DNA of 64,000 nt from a virus. The notes beneath the pieces are model-generated. The model was given only the letters and a program-made list of their open reading frames with translations, was not told the origin of the DNA and made no database searches. The DNA is taken from the IMG/VR virus record IMGVR_UViG_3300042691_044868, positions 1-64,000 of that record, one strand, 5' to 3'. Shown piece by piece: positions 34,875 through 43,333 of the stretch. The translations under genes and the position numbers were made by a program. Within the stretch, counting starts at the first letter, position 1; each line of letters begins with the position of its first letter.

Positions 34875-36212
34875 CTATCCGAGCGCAATAATGTCCGCGG
34901 CGGTGGCGGCTTTCTTAAGTTTCTCTCCGACAGACCCTGCGGTCCCTGAAGCGGAGGCAAGAGAGTAAGACCAGACGTTAGCCTGGGTTAAGACGGCGGT
35001 GCCGACGGTGTTGTCGACCGCCACGCCTGCGGCCACGGAGCTTGCGGCTGGGACGGCGCAGGTGCCGGTAAGGTTGCCGGCATTGTAGGTGACGCCGGAG
35101 CGGACGTTGGTGACGGCTGGCATTAGGCCAGCGGCGTTCCCATCAACGAGGGTTTTGGTCCCGGATGAAAGAGCCATAACGGCAACGTTTGTTGAAACAG
35201 AAGTAAGGCGAAAGTTACTTTGAATCGGAACCATACCTCTGGAACCACATTCAAATTCTTCCACATTAATAACGGCGGCTTGACTGGTGCTTAAAACCGC
35301 GTAGGCAACAGCGATCCCCGTGGAGCCGACTCCGTAACCATTTCCCTTAACTCTTTTTAAGTTGGCGGTCCCTCCTGCGTTCATCCACACAGCGGCTGAA
35401 CTGTTAGATGTCCCGGCTTCGCATGTACCAACAACATTTAACACGCCAGTCCCATCATGCCGAATAGCATGGGCCGTAGTCCCTGTAGTTCCACCATAAG
35501 CGTTCCCAACCAAAGTAACTGAATTATTGTTTGCAAGATAAAGACCCACTCCGCTAGCGTTAGTCCCACCATACACATTTCCGGTTATGGTAAATGTTGG
35601 AGTAGTATTTCCTGAAAGATAAATACCAGACCCAGAAGATGTTCCGCCATAAATATTCCCGGTTACCTGTATTGTCGGGGAAAGACTACTCGTAATAGTA
35701 ATCCCGTGAGATTGAGTTGTTGCAGAAGCGTAACAGTTTGCATTTACTACAAAGGTTCCGTTTCCGTTTACTTGAATAGCCGATGTATTAAAACCTGTAA
35801 GACCTCTTAAATTACCACCATAAAAATAAAAGGTTTCACCTACCGCTGGGGACGCCTGTATTCCGTTTGCACCTCCAGTATTGGTGCTGGAAGGATATAC
35901 ATCAGTAGCGTAAACAATCGCAGATCTTCCGGATAACCCGCTACTTGTTATCGTTAAGCAGGTCGTCGTTCCTGCTGCGATTGTTGTGGCTGTAACTGTA
36001 ATTGGTGTCACAGCGCAGGCAAAAGTAAAGCTTCCACCAGCCGTTGCTCCGTTTTCTGCCTGTGTGCTGAGTTTGGTGACGGTTGCGTTCACATCAATAG
36101 TAATCGTCCTATTGTTTGCGTAGGCATTGTCTGCCGCCGTAGGGACAACACCACCAATCCAAGTGGCTGTGCTGCTCCAGTTACCGTTAGCCGCGGCTAG
36201 GATATTGGCCAT
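34875..36212 (-). CDS. Beta-helix fibre/spike-like protein, 445 aa
   Basis: A 445-residue protein beginning with an N-terminal region (NWSSTATWIGGVVPTAAD) common to phage and bacterial surface proteins with beta-helices. The body (about 130-330) has repeated G(N)xYGGT turns separated by 20-25 residues (GNIYGGT, GNVYGGT, GNAYGGT), the periodicity of a right-handed beta-helix. The C-terminal 60 residues are Ala/Val-rich and resemble a trimerisation segment. Receptor binding or glycan degradation is possible, but no catalytic residues are obvious. Confidence 0.6.
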   Translation of the reverse strand: MANILAAANGNWSSTATWIGGVVPTAADNAYANNRTITIDVNATVTKLSTQAENGATAGGSFTFACAVTPITVTATTIAAGTTTCLTITSSGLSGRSAIVYATDVYPSSTNTGGANGIQASPAVGETFYFYGGNLRGLTGFNTSAIQVNGNGTFVVNANCYASATTQSHGITITSSLSPTIQVTGNIYGGTSSGSGIYLSGNTTPTFTITGNVYGGTNASGVGLYLANNNSVTLVGNAYGGTTGTTAHAIRHDGTGVLNVVGTCEAGTSNSSAAVWMNAGGTANLKRVKGNGYGVGSTGIAVAYAVLSTSQAAVINVEEFECGSRGMVPIQSNFRLTSVSTNVAVMALSSGTKTLVDGNAAGLMPAVTNVRSGVTYNAGNLTGTCAVPAASSVAAGVAVDNTVGTAVLTQANVWSYSLASASGTAGSVGEKLKKAATAADIIALG

Positions 36213-36213
36213 A

Positions 36214-36477
36214 TTAGGTCTTTGTTAGGCTGGTGAGATTTCCGCTTCCGTCATACCCAAGCGTCAGCGTAGCGACCGTGGTTCCGCTGGAACCTCCGGT
36301 TTTATAGGTGACTGAGGTAAGGTTTCCGCTGGTGTAAGCGAGGGCTCGGTAGTCGTGAGTTGGAATGTCCCATCCGGGAATGTTTACCGTCGCCTCGACC
36401 GGGCTTGCCCGTAACTGGGTATCGGTAAGACCTCCGCCACCGCCGCCCCCACTACCGCCGCTTTGAAATACAGGCAT
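36214..36477 (-). CDS. Small Gly-rich virion protein, 87 aa
   Basis: An 87-residue protein: Gly linker near the N-terminus (SGGSGGGGGGG), then LTDTQLRASPVEA, a motif frequent in phage fibre or tail-accessory proteins, then a beta-rich half with YDGSGNLTSLT. It lies 1 base upstream of the beta-helix gene; it may be an adaptor that connects fibres. Confidence 0.5.
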   Translation of the reverse strand: MPVFQSGGSGGGGGGGLTDTQLRASPVEATVNIPGWDIPTHDYRALAYTSGNLTSVTYKTGGSSGTTVATLTLGYDGSGNLTSLTKT

Positions 36478-36478
36478 A

Positions 36479-36769
36479 TTATCCCTCCAGTGCTACGAAA
36501 GGTTCGCCGGCTGTGTTGCAGAAAATATGGATTGCCTCGACCGGAACCGCGCCGTCCTCAAACACAACTCCACCTCCATTTGCGCTTATGCAGATCCCGG
36601 TTGTGTCGGTAGGCGAATAGCCGATACCGACATACATCGAATCAGTAGAGGATAGGTTTTGAACCAGAAGAAAATTACGGTCCGGACTGGCGGGCACAAT
36701 CTCCTGGCTTACTCCAGCCGAAGTGATTGTTCCCGAATTATTGGTAAAACTTGTGTTCCGAAAGCCCAT
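36479..36769 (-). CDS. Small beta-sandwich virion protein, 96 aa
   Basis: A 96-residue protein with NFLLVQNLSSTDSMYVGIG and an FEDGAVPVEAIHIF strand, a pattern of small collar or decoration proteins. Co-transcribed with the fibre group. Confidence 0.5.
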   Translation of the reverse strand: MGFRNTSFTNNSGTITSAGVSQEIVPASPDRNFLLVQNLSSTDSMYVGIGYSPTDTTGICISANGGGVVFEDGAVPVEAIHIFCNTAGEPFVALEG

Positions 36770-36804
36770 AGGACTTACCTAGGATGCCGGAACCCGATAC
36801 AAAA

Positions 36805-37023
36805 TCAAGAACTTTGTCCGAAAAGCTTATGCCAGATGGTTTGGCCTACCGTGGTAATGGCCAGTGTAATGACAGCCACAATACCGTAACCACGGTTAAT
36901 ATGACCCTCAACTTTCTGGATACGGTTTTCCTGGCTGGAAATCGAATCTACCAGAATATCCAGCTTGGACTCCATGCGGGCAGTCCTGTCCAGAAGCTCA
37001 TAGATCACTTCATTTTGATCCAT
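36805..37023 (-). CDS. XhlA-like coiled-coil membrane protein, 72 aa
   Basis: A 72-residue protein with a heptad-repeat helix (residues 5-43, LLDRTARMESKLDILV) followed by one membrane span (about 45-65, YGIVAVITLAITTVG) and a short basic tail. This matches the haemolysin XhlA type used as holin accessory by some phages. It lies 3.6 kb from the main lysis cassette, so a different membrane role cannot be excluded. Overlaps the next gene by 14 bases. Confidence 0.5.
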   Translation of the reverse strand: MDQNEVIYELLDRTARMESKLDILVDSISSQENRIQKVEGHINRGYGIVAVITLAITTVGQTIWHKLFGQSS

Positions 37024-37231
37024 AAACTTCCTCCAGCATGGGGATAATGTGCTTCTTCATCTTATTTGCAGTATAACCCTTTACCCCCAATAAAGGCAAG
37101 AATAGTTCGAAGCAAAGTTCGAACGATTCCCGCTCAAAACAGGCTTTTGGCCTGCCGGCTTTCTTCCCGGCCCTCAGGTCTTGGAGATCGTTCCAAGCCT
37201 GGCGAACCACAGCCAGGAGCAAACGGTCCAC
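37010..37231 (-). CDS. Unknown protein, 73 aa
   Basis: A 73-residue basic helical protein (VVRQAWNDLQDLRAG, then FELCFELFLPLLG), resembling small phage proteins that sit near head genes, but unassigned. Coupled to the XhlA-like gene by a 14-base overlap. Confidence 0.5.
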   Translation of the reverse strand: MDRLLLAVVRQAWNDLQDLRAGKKAGRPKACFERESFELCFELFLPLLGVKGYTANKMKKHIIPMLEEVYGSK

Positions 37232-37234
37232 GGC

Positions 37235-37477
37235 TTAGACTTGGCTAGACATTCCTTTTTCAACGGCCTCAACCATGCCCATATCTTCGCCGGCTTCTTC
37301 CATTTCCTCGGCTTCTTCCATTTCAGGAGCGGAGCCTACGGAAACGCCTTCGACGGCGGTGAGATACATGGTCGGACCTTTGAAATAGCCGCTAGCCATA
37401 AAATCAAAGGGTTTACCCTCGGCAACACCCTCCGGGGGCGTAAAACCTTCAGGAACAGGAAAAGAGATATTTGCCAT
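37235..37477 (-). CDS. Small acidic protein, 80 aa
   Basis: An 80-residue protein with a beta-type N-terminal half (FPVPEGFTPPEGVAEGKPF) and a very acidic Glu/Met-rich tail (EMEEAEEMEEAGED). Acidic tails of this type occur in head-completion and assembly proteins; no family recognised. It follows the hairpin downstream of the capsid-adjacent gene. Confidence 0.45.
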   Translation of the reverse strand: MANISFPVPEGFTPPEGVAEGKPFDFMASGYFKGPTMYLTAVEGVSVGSAPEMEEAEEMEEAGEDMGMVEAVEKGMSSQV

Positions 37478-37494
37478 AAAAACCTTTCAGTAAA

Positions 37495-37526
37495 GATCCC
37501 CCCAGGGGATAAACCCTGGGGGGATC
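37495..37526 (-). terminator. Strong hairpin between capsid-proximal and downstream genes
   Basis: A perfect 13-bp stem (GATCCCCCCAGGG and its complement) around a 6-base loop, between the genes at 37537 and 37477. On the leftward transcript it is followed by UUUACUG, a short U-run only. It probably acts as a partial terminator that raises capsid-level over downstream expression, or as an mRNA 3' stabiliser. Confidence 0.65.
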
Positions 37527-37536
37527 GATTCAATAA

Positions 37537-37851
37537 TTATCCTTCGACGGGCAGGTTAAGATTCCGAAGCACGTTCAGAATCGTATTCACCTTGCCAACG
37601 ATCGTCTGGAGGTCGGCAGCAGAATAAGTTCCGCTGGCAACAACCGTGGACGTTGCGCTAGGTGTACCGGCATTCGTGAGGGCGAGCAAGCTCAGGGAGC
37701 TCACTGTATCGCCGGACACTCCGCCAGTGGACGATCCGATTGTGGCTACGGTAGAACCTGCGGTGCCCCATTCGGGACCCTTATTCAGGGTGCCACGAAT
37801 TTGGGCCGCAAGGACTTTATCCTGCGTCGCTACTTGAAGAGGGAAAGCCAT
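37537..37851 (-). CDS. Small head-associated protein, 104 aa; N-terminus shared with gene at 56882
   Basis: A 104-residue protein, 22 bases downstream of the capsid gene with a strong AGGAG site. The start, QVATQDKVLAAQIRGTLN, parallels SVATPDRVLAAQIKQVFN of the distant 229-aa gene. The rest is Ser/Thr-rich with a C-terminal helix (TIVGKVNTILNVLRNL). Head decoration or capsid cement is plausible by position; not proven. Confidence 0.55.
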   Translation of the reverse strand: MAFPLQVATQDKVLAAQIRGTLNKGPEWGTAGSTVATIGSSTGGVSGDTVSSLSLLALTNAGTPSATSTVVASGTYSAADLQTIVGKVNTILNVLRNLNLPVEG

Positions 37852-37873
37852 GTTAATGGTCTCCTTTCTTCAA

Positions 37874-39256
37874 TTAGCTAACGTAGTCGAGGCTGATCGC
37901 GGCCCGCTTATGCAGGATGGCATAACCATACTGCGGGAACACAGGACGCGCACCGTTGGCCAGAACGCCGCGGAAGTAACCCACATTACCATCCGGATTG
38001 GTCTGACGGTCAAGAATATTGACCCATTTGAACTCACCCCGGTAATTTTGCGGGTTGAAGCTCATCTTGTTGGCGGTGTTAACCGGACCAGGGACCACCG
38101 AGCGGAACACATCCTGATGGTAGATGTAGCTCAGCTCATAGGCCGCAGTCTCGTACTCGCTGTTGATGTTGTAGGCCGTACCCTTGGTCGTGGTTTCCTT
38201 CTTGAACGGATACACACGGATGAGCTTGTCATTCGTGGTATCGTACACGCGGAACCGCGGGGGATACGGATCGATGGCGTGATAAAAGCCACCGTAGCTG
38301 CGCTCGATGCCGAGCGGGGTCAGCAGTTCATTGGGCTTCGCATAGCGGAAGTCCTGGCGGATGTCGGCGTTGAGCCGGATCAGGGACTCGCTGGTCTCAG
38401 CACCGCAGATCAGCATGAACACCGGGGCACCGTTCTCACGGCCCATGGCGTTGGTTCCCGCGCCGTCGCGGACCAATTTCATGTAGAGCCGTTTGAGGAT
38501 GCCCTGAGTCAGCTGGCTGTTGGGCAGGTTAGCCGCAGTGATCGCGCCGGAAGCGGCAGTGCCGACTCCGGTGGTAACCGCGTCATAGATGACCTTAGCG
38601 TCGGCGGAGCTTGCGCTCGTGGAGGCAACGATCGAGGAAGTGCTGGGGTAAACCAGGTTTCCTTCGTCCGCAACCTGCGCCGTGTACTGATTCCGGTAGC
38701 GATCCTGCCAGACGAGCGAGGTCGATTCAGTCAGCACGTCCATGATATTGGACAGCTGCTCACGACGCTTCACCGCGAAGCGCAAGTCTTCGAGGGCAAC
38801 GTCGGGGGACTCCAAAGAGGCCCACTCGAGGCTGTACTGGCGGAGCTTCTGGCCGAACGTCACGCCATTAAGAGTGGCGGGAAGAACGTTACCGGCAGAC
38901 GACGTGGACTGCACCGGAGGGGTGGAGCCACCAGAGAGCGTCTGGGTATAGGCGTTGAAGCCGGTGTAGGTCTGATCAACCGGGTTAGAACCCAGTTTGC
39001 GCCAGCCCGAGCCGGCATCAGCCACAATTTCGTTTTCGGCATAACCGTTGGTATTGCCGACGCCCGCGAGAGTCCGGGACGGGTAGAACCGCTCGAAAGT
39101 AACCGAGCTGATCACGTCGCCCATCTCCTCGGGGAACTGTTCTTGCTTGGTCAGTTTGAGCCAAGCGGAAGTGTCGATCGTCCGGCGATAAATCTCCGGT
39201 CCGATACGGCCAGCTTCCTTCACGAGCAACTGCTCGATGGAGTAAGTAGTAGCCAT
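37874..39256 (-). CDS. Major capsid protein, 460 aa
   Basis: A 460-residue protein in the canonical slot after TerL, portal and scaffold. It has the composition of an HK97-like shell protein (balanced alpha/beta, no Cys-rich or low-complexity segments), begins MATTYSIEQLLVKEAGRIG and ends ILHKRAAISLDYVS. Its AAAGGAT ribosome binding site, long 5' leader and consensus promoter downstream of the scaffold gene are consistent with the most abundant virion product. Identification rests on gene order and size; I could not test the fold. Confidence 0.75.
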   Translation of the reverse strand: MATTYSIEQLLVKEAGRIGPEIYRRTIDTSAWLKLTKQEQFPEEMGDVISSVTFERFYPSRTLAGVGNTNGYAENEIVADAGSGWRKLGSNPVDQTYTGFNAYTQTLSGGSTPPVQSTSSAGNVLPATLNGVTFGQKLRQYSLEWASLESPDVALEDLRFAVKRREQLSNIMDVLTESTSLVWQDRYRNQYTAQVADEGNLVYPSTSSIVASTSASSADAKVIYDAVTTGVGTAASGAITAANLPNSQLTQGILKRLYMKLVRDGAGTNAMGRENGAPVFMLICGAETSESLIRLNADIRQDFRYAKPNELLTPLGIERSYGGFYHAIDPYPPRFRVYDTTNDKLIRVYPFKKETTTKGTAYNINSEYETAAYELSYIYHQDVFRSVVPGPVNTANKMSFNPQNYRGEFKWVNILDRQTNPDGNVGYFRGVLANGARPVFPQYGYAILHKRAAISLDYVS

Positions 39257-39517
39257 TTTAGTTAGTTATCCTTTCATCCATCCCCCGCTCGCGCAAGGGA
39301 TGTTATGATTTGCGGCAGTAGCGTTAACTCCACTCGGAGCTATTCGCTCTTACCACACTCAAAACTATTCCCTGGCGGCATCCCAGAGCTTTTAATGCCC
39401 GAATTGTGACCATTTCAATTTTTATAGGTCGTGTCCGGAAAGGGTCTCAGTCTTTATACCTGTACCGAACAAATCAAAAGTATCAACCGGCTTGAACGTG
39501 TCAATACCTTTTAACAA
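39257..39517 (-). promoter_or_regulatory. Promoter and long leader of the capsid gene
   Basis: A 261-base non-coding gap. TTGACA (39504-39499), 16-base spacer and TACTTT (39482-39477) form a promoter, giving a leader of about 215 bases before the capsid ATG. Near the 3' end of the leader CATCCC and GGGATG arms flank a 12-base loop just before the AAAGGAT ribosome binding site. This is the only promoter here with a long untranslated leader. Confidence 0.6.
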
Positions 39518-40711
39518 CTATTTTTTACCCATACCGCGTTCCAGGGCGTCCAGGAACCCGAGATCTGCGGCAATTTCGGGTGCACTACCGCTGTCCGATC
39601 CGGAGGAAGGGAGGGTGGAACGTAGCTCTTTGGCTGTCTTTTCGAGCTCATTAATGCGGGATTGAGTTTTCGCCACATAGTCCTGAAACACTTGCATAAC
39701 CACCGGGAGCGCGGCTGCGTTGAAAGTAAGCCTGGCTTTTGAACGGGGATCCAATTCTGTGTTCTCAATCGACAGGGCTTGTTGCTCAATACCTTTTAAG
39801 GTGTTGTTCCAAGCCTCATTATCCTCGATAGGCCTCAAAAGAGGGTTTTCTTTTTGCATGCTTTCCCACTCGGATTTATACGCCTCGGCAATCTCAGCTT
39901 CAGCACGTTTTTGAAACTGCTCCATCTCTTGTTTTTCTTCGGTCTCAATCATCTGAAGGACAGTTTGCACATCCTTTGTGAGTAACTCCCTGCGTTCAAA
40001 CACTTTCTGAAGTTCTTCTCCTTTGGTCCGGACGGCAAAGGCATCCACTGGGTCAAAGGTAGCGGTAGCTTCCTTCAAAAGAGCCCTACGCTTCGCCGCG
40101 TCAGGTTCAACCATAGCGGCAAAGATCTTAGCTGGATCAACTTCATAGGTGCTGGCAATTGAGCTAACCTCGTTTTGTATCGACTGAAGCGGCTCAGTTA
40201 CTGCCATTTTGTACTCTTTTGTTGCCTCTAACCGAGAGAAACGGAGTTCGCTTTCGTAGTTATCCCGTTCGGATTTAATAGCGTCCAACTGGGCTTTCAA
40301 ATCCATTTGCTCGACAGAATTAGGAACAGCTTCGGCGGTCTTCGACTCCAATTCTTTGATTTTTGCCCGGGCGTCACGCAAGTCTTTTGTAAGACGGGCC
40401 CAGGCAGTCTGAGCCTCAGGCTTTAAGTTTTCAGGAGTTTTAACATCTAAATCCTCCTGGCTCTTAATCTCCGATTTAGTTTCCTCCTGACCGGTTAAAC
40501 GTTTGGTCAAAACATCGAGGGGATTTGTGTCTGAAACTGCATTTGTTTTTTCAACGACCGGGGCCGAAGTCTTTTCGACTGATGTAGTTGCCTCGGGAGT
40601 CGCCTGAACCGGAGTTTCTACCGGAGACTTATCCATTGCGTCAATGCCTGCGTCTAAGGCGTCGGCCAGGCTTAGTTCTGCGGTAGTGGCTGCTGTAGTA
40701 GTTTCGCTCAT
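39518..40711 (-). CDS. Capsid scaffolding protein, 397 aa
   Basis: A 397-residue acidic, Glu/Ala/Lys-rich protein without Cys or globular motifs. The Thr/Ala-rich N-terminus is followed by predicted long coiled coils (about 90-160 and 220-380) and a C-terminal helix (ADLGFLDALERGMGKK) of the sort that contacts capsid subunits. Location between portal and capsid genes is the classical scaffold slot. No protease motif was seen. Confidence 0.75.
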   Translation of the reverse strand: MSETTTAATTAELSLADALDAGIDAMDKSPVETPVQATPEATTSVEKTSAPVVEKTNAVSDTNPLDVLTKRLTGQEETKSEIKSQEDLDVKTPENLKPEAQTAWARLTKDLRDARAKIKELESKTAEAVPNSVEQMDLKAQLDAIKSERDNYESELRFSRLEATKEYKMAVTEPLQSIQNEVSSIASTYEVDPAKIFAAMVEPDAAKRRALLKEATATFDPVDAFAVRTKGEELQKVFERRELLTKDVQTVLQMIETEEKQEMEQFQKRAEAEIAEAYKSEWESMQKENPLLRPIEDNEAWNNTLKGIEQQALSIENTELDPRSKARLTFNAAALPVVMQVFQDYVAKTQSRINELEKTAKELRSTLPSSGSDSGSAPEIAADLGFLDALERGMGKK

Positions 40712-40723
40712 GTTTTTTGTTCC

Positions 40724-41014
40724 TTATTGGTTGGTTGTTTCTTCTTTGGATTCCCACGGAGCCGGAAACTCTTCCGGTGCGGTTTGATCTTCTGCAAGGG
40801 CTGTCAACAATCGAATCGCGTCGTAAAAACCTTCGCGTCTAGCATTCAAGCTTGCGTTCCAATCAACAAAATCAACGCCCTGAGGAGGCATAACTGCGGC
40901 AGGAATGCCGAGTGTAACTAAAAGATTCTTAATAGCCTGTCCGGCTTCCGAAGTATAAAAAGCCTTCCAGGCTTTCTTAAGGTCTTGTCTGTTGTTCCAG
41001 TCTTTTAATGTCAT
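40724..41014 (-). CDS. Small protein next to portal, 96 aa
   Basis: A 96-residue helical protein (WNNRQDLKKAWKAFYTSE at the start, SLNARREGFYDAIRLL in the middle) with an acidic Pro-rich tail. It overlaps the portal stop as ATGA. Similar small ORFs lie between portal and scaffold in other podoviruses; function unknown. Confidence 0.55.
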   Translation of the reverse strand: MTLKDWNNRQDLKKAWKAFYTSEAGQAIKNLLVTLGIPAAVMPPQGVDFVDWNASLNARREGFYDAIRLLTALAEDQTAPEEFPAPWESKEETTNQ

Positions 41015-43287
41015 GCAGGTGTTGCGCCAGATTTCTCAAACGCGGAACGAAGATTAACCGCTGTTTCCGCATCCTGTAAAGCTAATTTTTGCTTCATTTC
41101 CATTTCCTTGAAACGAGCTTCAAGGGCGGCTTTCTCTTCTTTTAGGCGCATATCAAGCTGATGCTCTTGCATCTTCATCTGCATTTCGGGTGTCAGTGAC
41201 GGAACTTGTCCAGAAGCCAGTGCCTGTTGCTGTTGAGCTTCGGCTGCGGCCCGGATGTCCTGTTGAACGTCGCGTTGCAAATTGACAACGGCTTCGCGCA
41301 ACAAATTCATGGTTTGATTAAATTGACCGATCTCCTGTTGTTTTGTCTTGTCGGAAGAAATACGAATCAAATGCTCGTTACAGTGCTCATACATCATCGT
41401 CAGGAACATCATGGTGGATTGTTTGTCCTGAACTTCTCCGTTCTGGACGGCCTGAACCATCGGGGCGCTCTCACCCAGATGAACCTGAAGATGGATCGAA
41501 TGGTTCTCGTTCGGCATGACGGAAACGGCCCGTCCAGCTTGCATCGCACCATTCTCCAACTCGGCAATCTTGGCGTCTGTGGGAACACGGTTCTTGACGT
41601 TGGGGTTTGGTAGATAACGATCAACCTGGTCGTAGCCGACACGAGCGGCCACGCGGTCACGAATCGCGTTGACCTGTCCGAGCTCGTCGAACCTGGGCAA
41701 CAACTGCATAAACTCGTTAAAGGCTGTCAACCGCGCCGCCGGAGATCCCAATCCAATAGCCCGAACCGGATCAACATCGTAAACTTCCTTAACGGCTTGC
41801 CACGGCACTCCCCGTTCTTCGAGCCTTTGACGAAACTTTTTGGCCTCAGCCGAGCCTTGTTCTCCGGAGATCCAGGTATCCCTTTGCAACCGGCGGAACT
41901 GCTCACGAAGCAGACGTCCCCAAGGGACATAGAATAGATTTAGCGAATTGGCGCTAAGAACTCCTTCGTTGGCAATCTGAGCTTCGACTTCAGTTGCTGT
42001 CCGGGGATTGCCCGTAGGGGCATTCATTTGGGTGCGATAAGATCCGGTGTTGCTCTGGCGAACCATTGCCATTTCATTGACGATCGGCATGACATTCAGC
42101 GACAGGTTAGGGTATTGAGTTTGCACCACTTGGAGCCCCGGGGGTAGGAACGAAAGTGGCCCGGAGTAAGCCATCGTCATCTTGGAGATATCTTCTGCCG
42201 AATTGGGCTGAAGAAGCACCGATGTCTGCAACATGGCTCCGTCAGCCATGGCACAACGCAGACGGTTGGTCATCTGGATGTGCGGGAAAATCTTGTATCC
42301 AAGGCCTCGGATGGAGTGGTAAAGACCGTTGCCAATGCCGTAGGTAAAGATGTGGAAAGCCTCGGACGCGCTCTTGAAACGATGAAGTTTCTTGAAGAGA
42401 AAATCACCCACCCCGTCGCGGCGACCGATCGCGTGGGAATAAGATCCGTCAAACTCCCGGATGTAGTAGTGGATTACATGAACCTCGCGGCTACGCACAT
42501 GGGCGAAATAAAGATCGTTGCTTTTGATCTCGCGCTGTAACTCTTCCCAATTAAAGGTGTCCACCGGCATCGTTGTAGTGGCGTCACGAATGGCCTGTTT
42601 TACCGCATCAACATTCCAACCGGCTTCTTTGGCCGCTTTCTCGTTTTCGATGTACTTGAAAAGTTCGTGAGTAAGATAAATACGGCGGACGCAAGCGATC
42701 TCGACTTTATCTTCGGTAGCCGGGGTTCCGCGTGGGATTAGAAAATCACCGATTGGGCAGATGTTCCACTGCCAGTTTCGTTCGTCTTCAAAGAAAGCCA
42801 CTGCCAATCCCTGGGCGATAAAGTAGTAAGAAAGCAACTGTTGCCGAAAATAAAAACTCGGCCAATCTTTTGTGAGCAACCGGTGAAATTCTTCGGAGAT
42901 AATAGCGCCATACTCTTCTCGTTGGCTCTCGTCACCAAACTTGGTTTTAACATTAACCAAACGATCGACCGAAGTTACAAGATCGTTGTAAGCGGAAAGC
43001 GCTTTTTCAAGGTCGGCTCCGGCTTCGCCAAAATTTAAGTTGGCCCGATATGCCTGACCCATCCGGCGCAAAACAACCGGGTCATACGGAGCGGCTCCGT
43101 CGAACATGTCCATGATCCGTGTGCGGTCTTTGGAGGACTGCTCGTCGGCCAGGTAAAGATTTTGATAAAGCCCGTAAAGTCCAGCATGATTTGTAATGCG
43201 GGTCTTGGGAGCCTTGCCGCTTTTGTCCAAAGTCAAAAGCCCGTCAGCATCTCCGGTGGCGGGGTTTAGGTAGAGTTTTTCGTCCAC
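41011..43287 (-). CDS. Portal protein, about 758 aa
   Basis: A large helical protein following TerL. The C-terminal 200 residues are Gln/Glu/Lys-rich helices (e.g. LRAAAEAQQQQALASGQ-type, ending AFEKSGATPA), like the barrel of podoviral portals; the central part includes ICPIGDFLIPRGTPATEDKV, a strand block common in portal-type proteins. A TTG at 43326 opens the frame but is itself the -35 box of a promoter; the in-frame GTG at 43287, ten bases after the -10, is the likelier start. Confidence 0.75.
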   Translation of the reverse strand: MDEKLYLNPATGDADGLLTLDKSGKAPKTRITNHAGLYGLYQNLYLADEQSSKDRTRIMDMFDGAAPYDPVVLRRMGQAYRANLNFGEAGADLEKALSAYNDLVTSVDRLVNVKTKFGDESQREEYGAIISEEFHRLLTKDWPSFYFRQQLLSYYFIAQGLAVAFFEDERNWQWNICPIGDFLIPRGTPATEDKVEIACVRRIYLTHELFKYIENEKAAKEAGWNVDAVKQAIRDATTTMPVDTFNWEELQREIKSNDLYFAHVRSREVHVIHYYIREFDGSYSHAIGRRDGVGDFLFKKLHRFKSASEAFHIFTYGIGNGLYHSIRGLGYKIFPHIQMTNRLRCAMADGAMLQTSVLLQPNSAEDISKMTMAYSGPLSFLPPGLQVVQTQYPNLSLNVMPIVNEMAMVRQSNTGSYRTQMNAPTGNPRTATEVEAQIANEGVLSANSLNLFYVPWGRLLREQFRRLQRDTWISGEQGSAEAKKFRQRLEERGVPWQAVKEVYDVDPVRAIGLGSPAARLTAFNEFMQLLPRFDELGQVNAIRDRVAARVGYDQVDRYLPNPNVKNRVPTDAKIAELENGAMQAGRAVSVMPNENHSIHLQVHLGESAPMVQAVQNGEVQDKQSTMMFLTMMYEHCNEHLIRISSDKTKQQEIGQFNQTMNLLREAVVNLQRDVQQDIRAAAEAQQQQALASGQVPSLTPEMQMKMQEHQLDMRLKEEKAALEARFKEMEMKQKLALQDAETAVNLRSAFEKSGATPA

Positions 43288-43297
43288 AAGTCCATCC

Positions 43298-43326
43298 AGT
43301 ATGGATAAGTGTCTTTGTCCTGTCAA
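43298..43326 (-). promoter_or_regulatory. Promoter for the portal gene
   Basis: TTGACA (43326-43321), 17-base spacer, CATACT (43303-43298), 10 bases before the GTG at 43287. Sits in the gap after TerL. Confidence 0.55.
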
Positions 43327-43333
43327 TCAGGAT

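Noticed and set aside
37850-39265. Rightward 471-aa open frame opposite the capsid gene
   Set aside because: A mirror of the capsid coding frame; composition is His/Arg/Gly-rich noise and there is no ribosome binding site.
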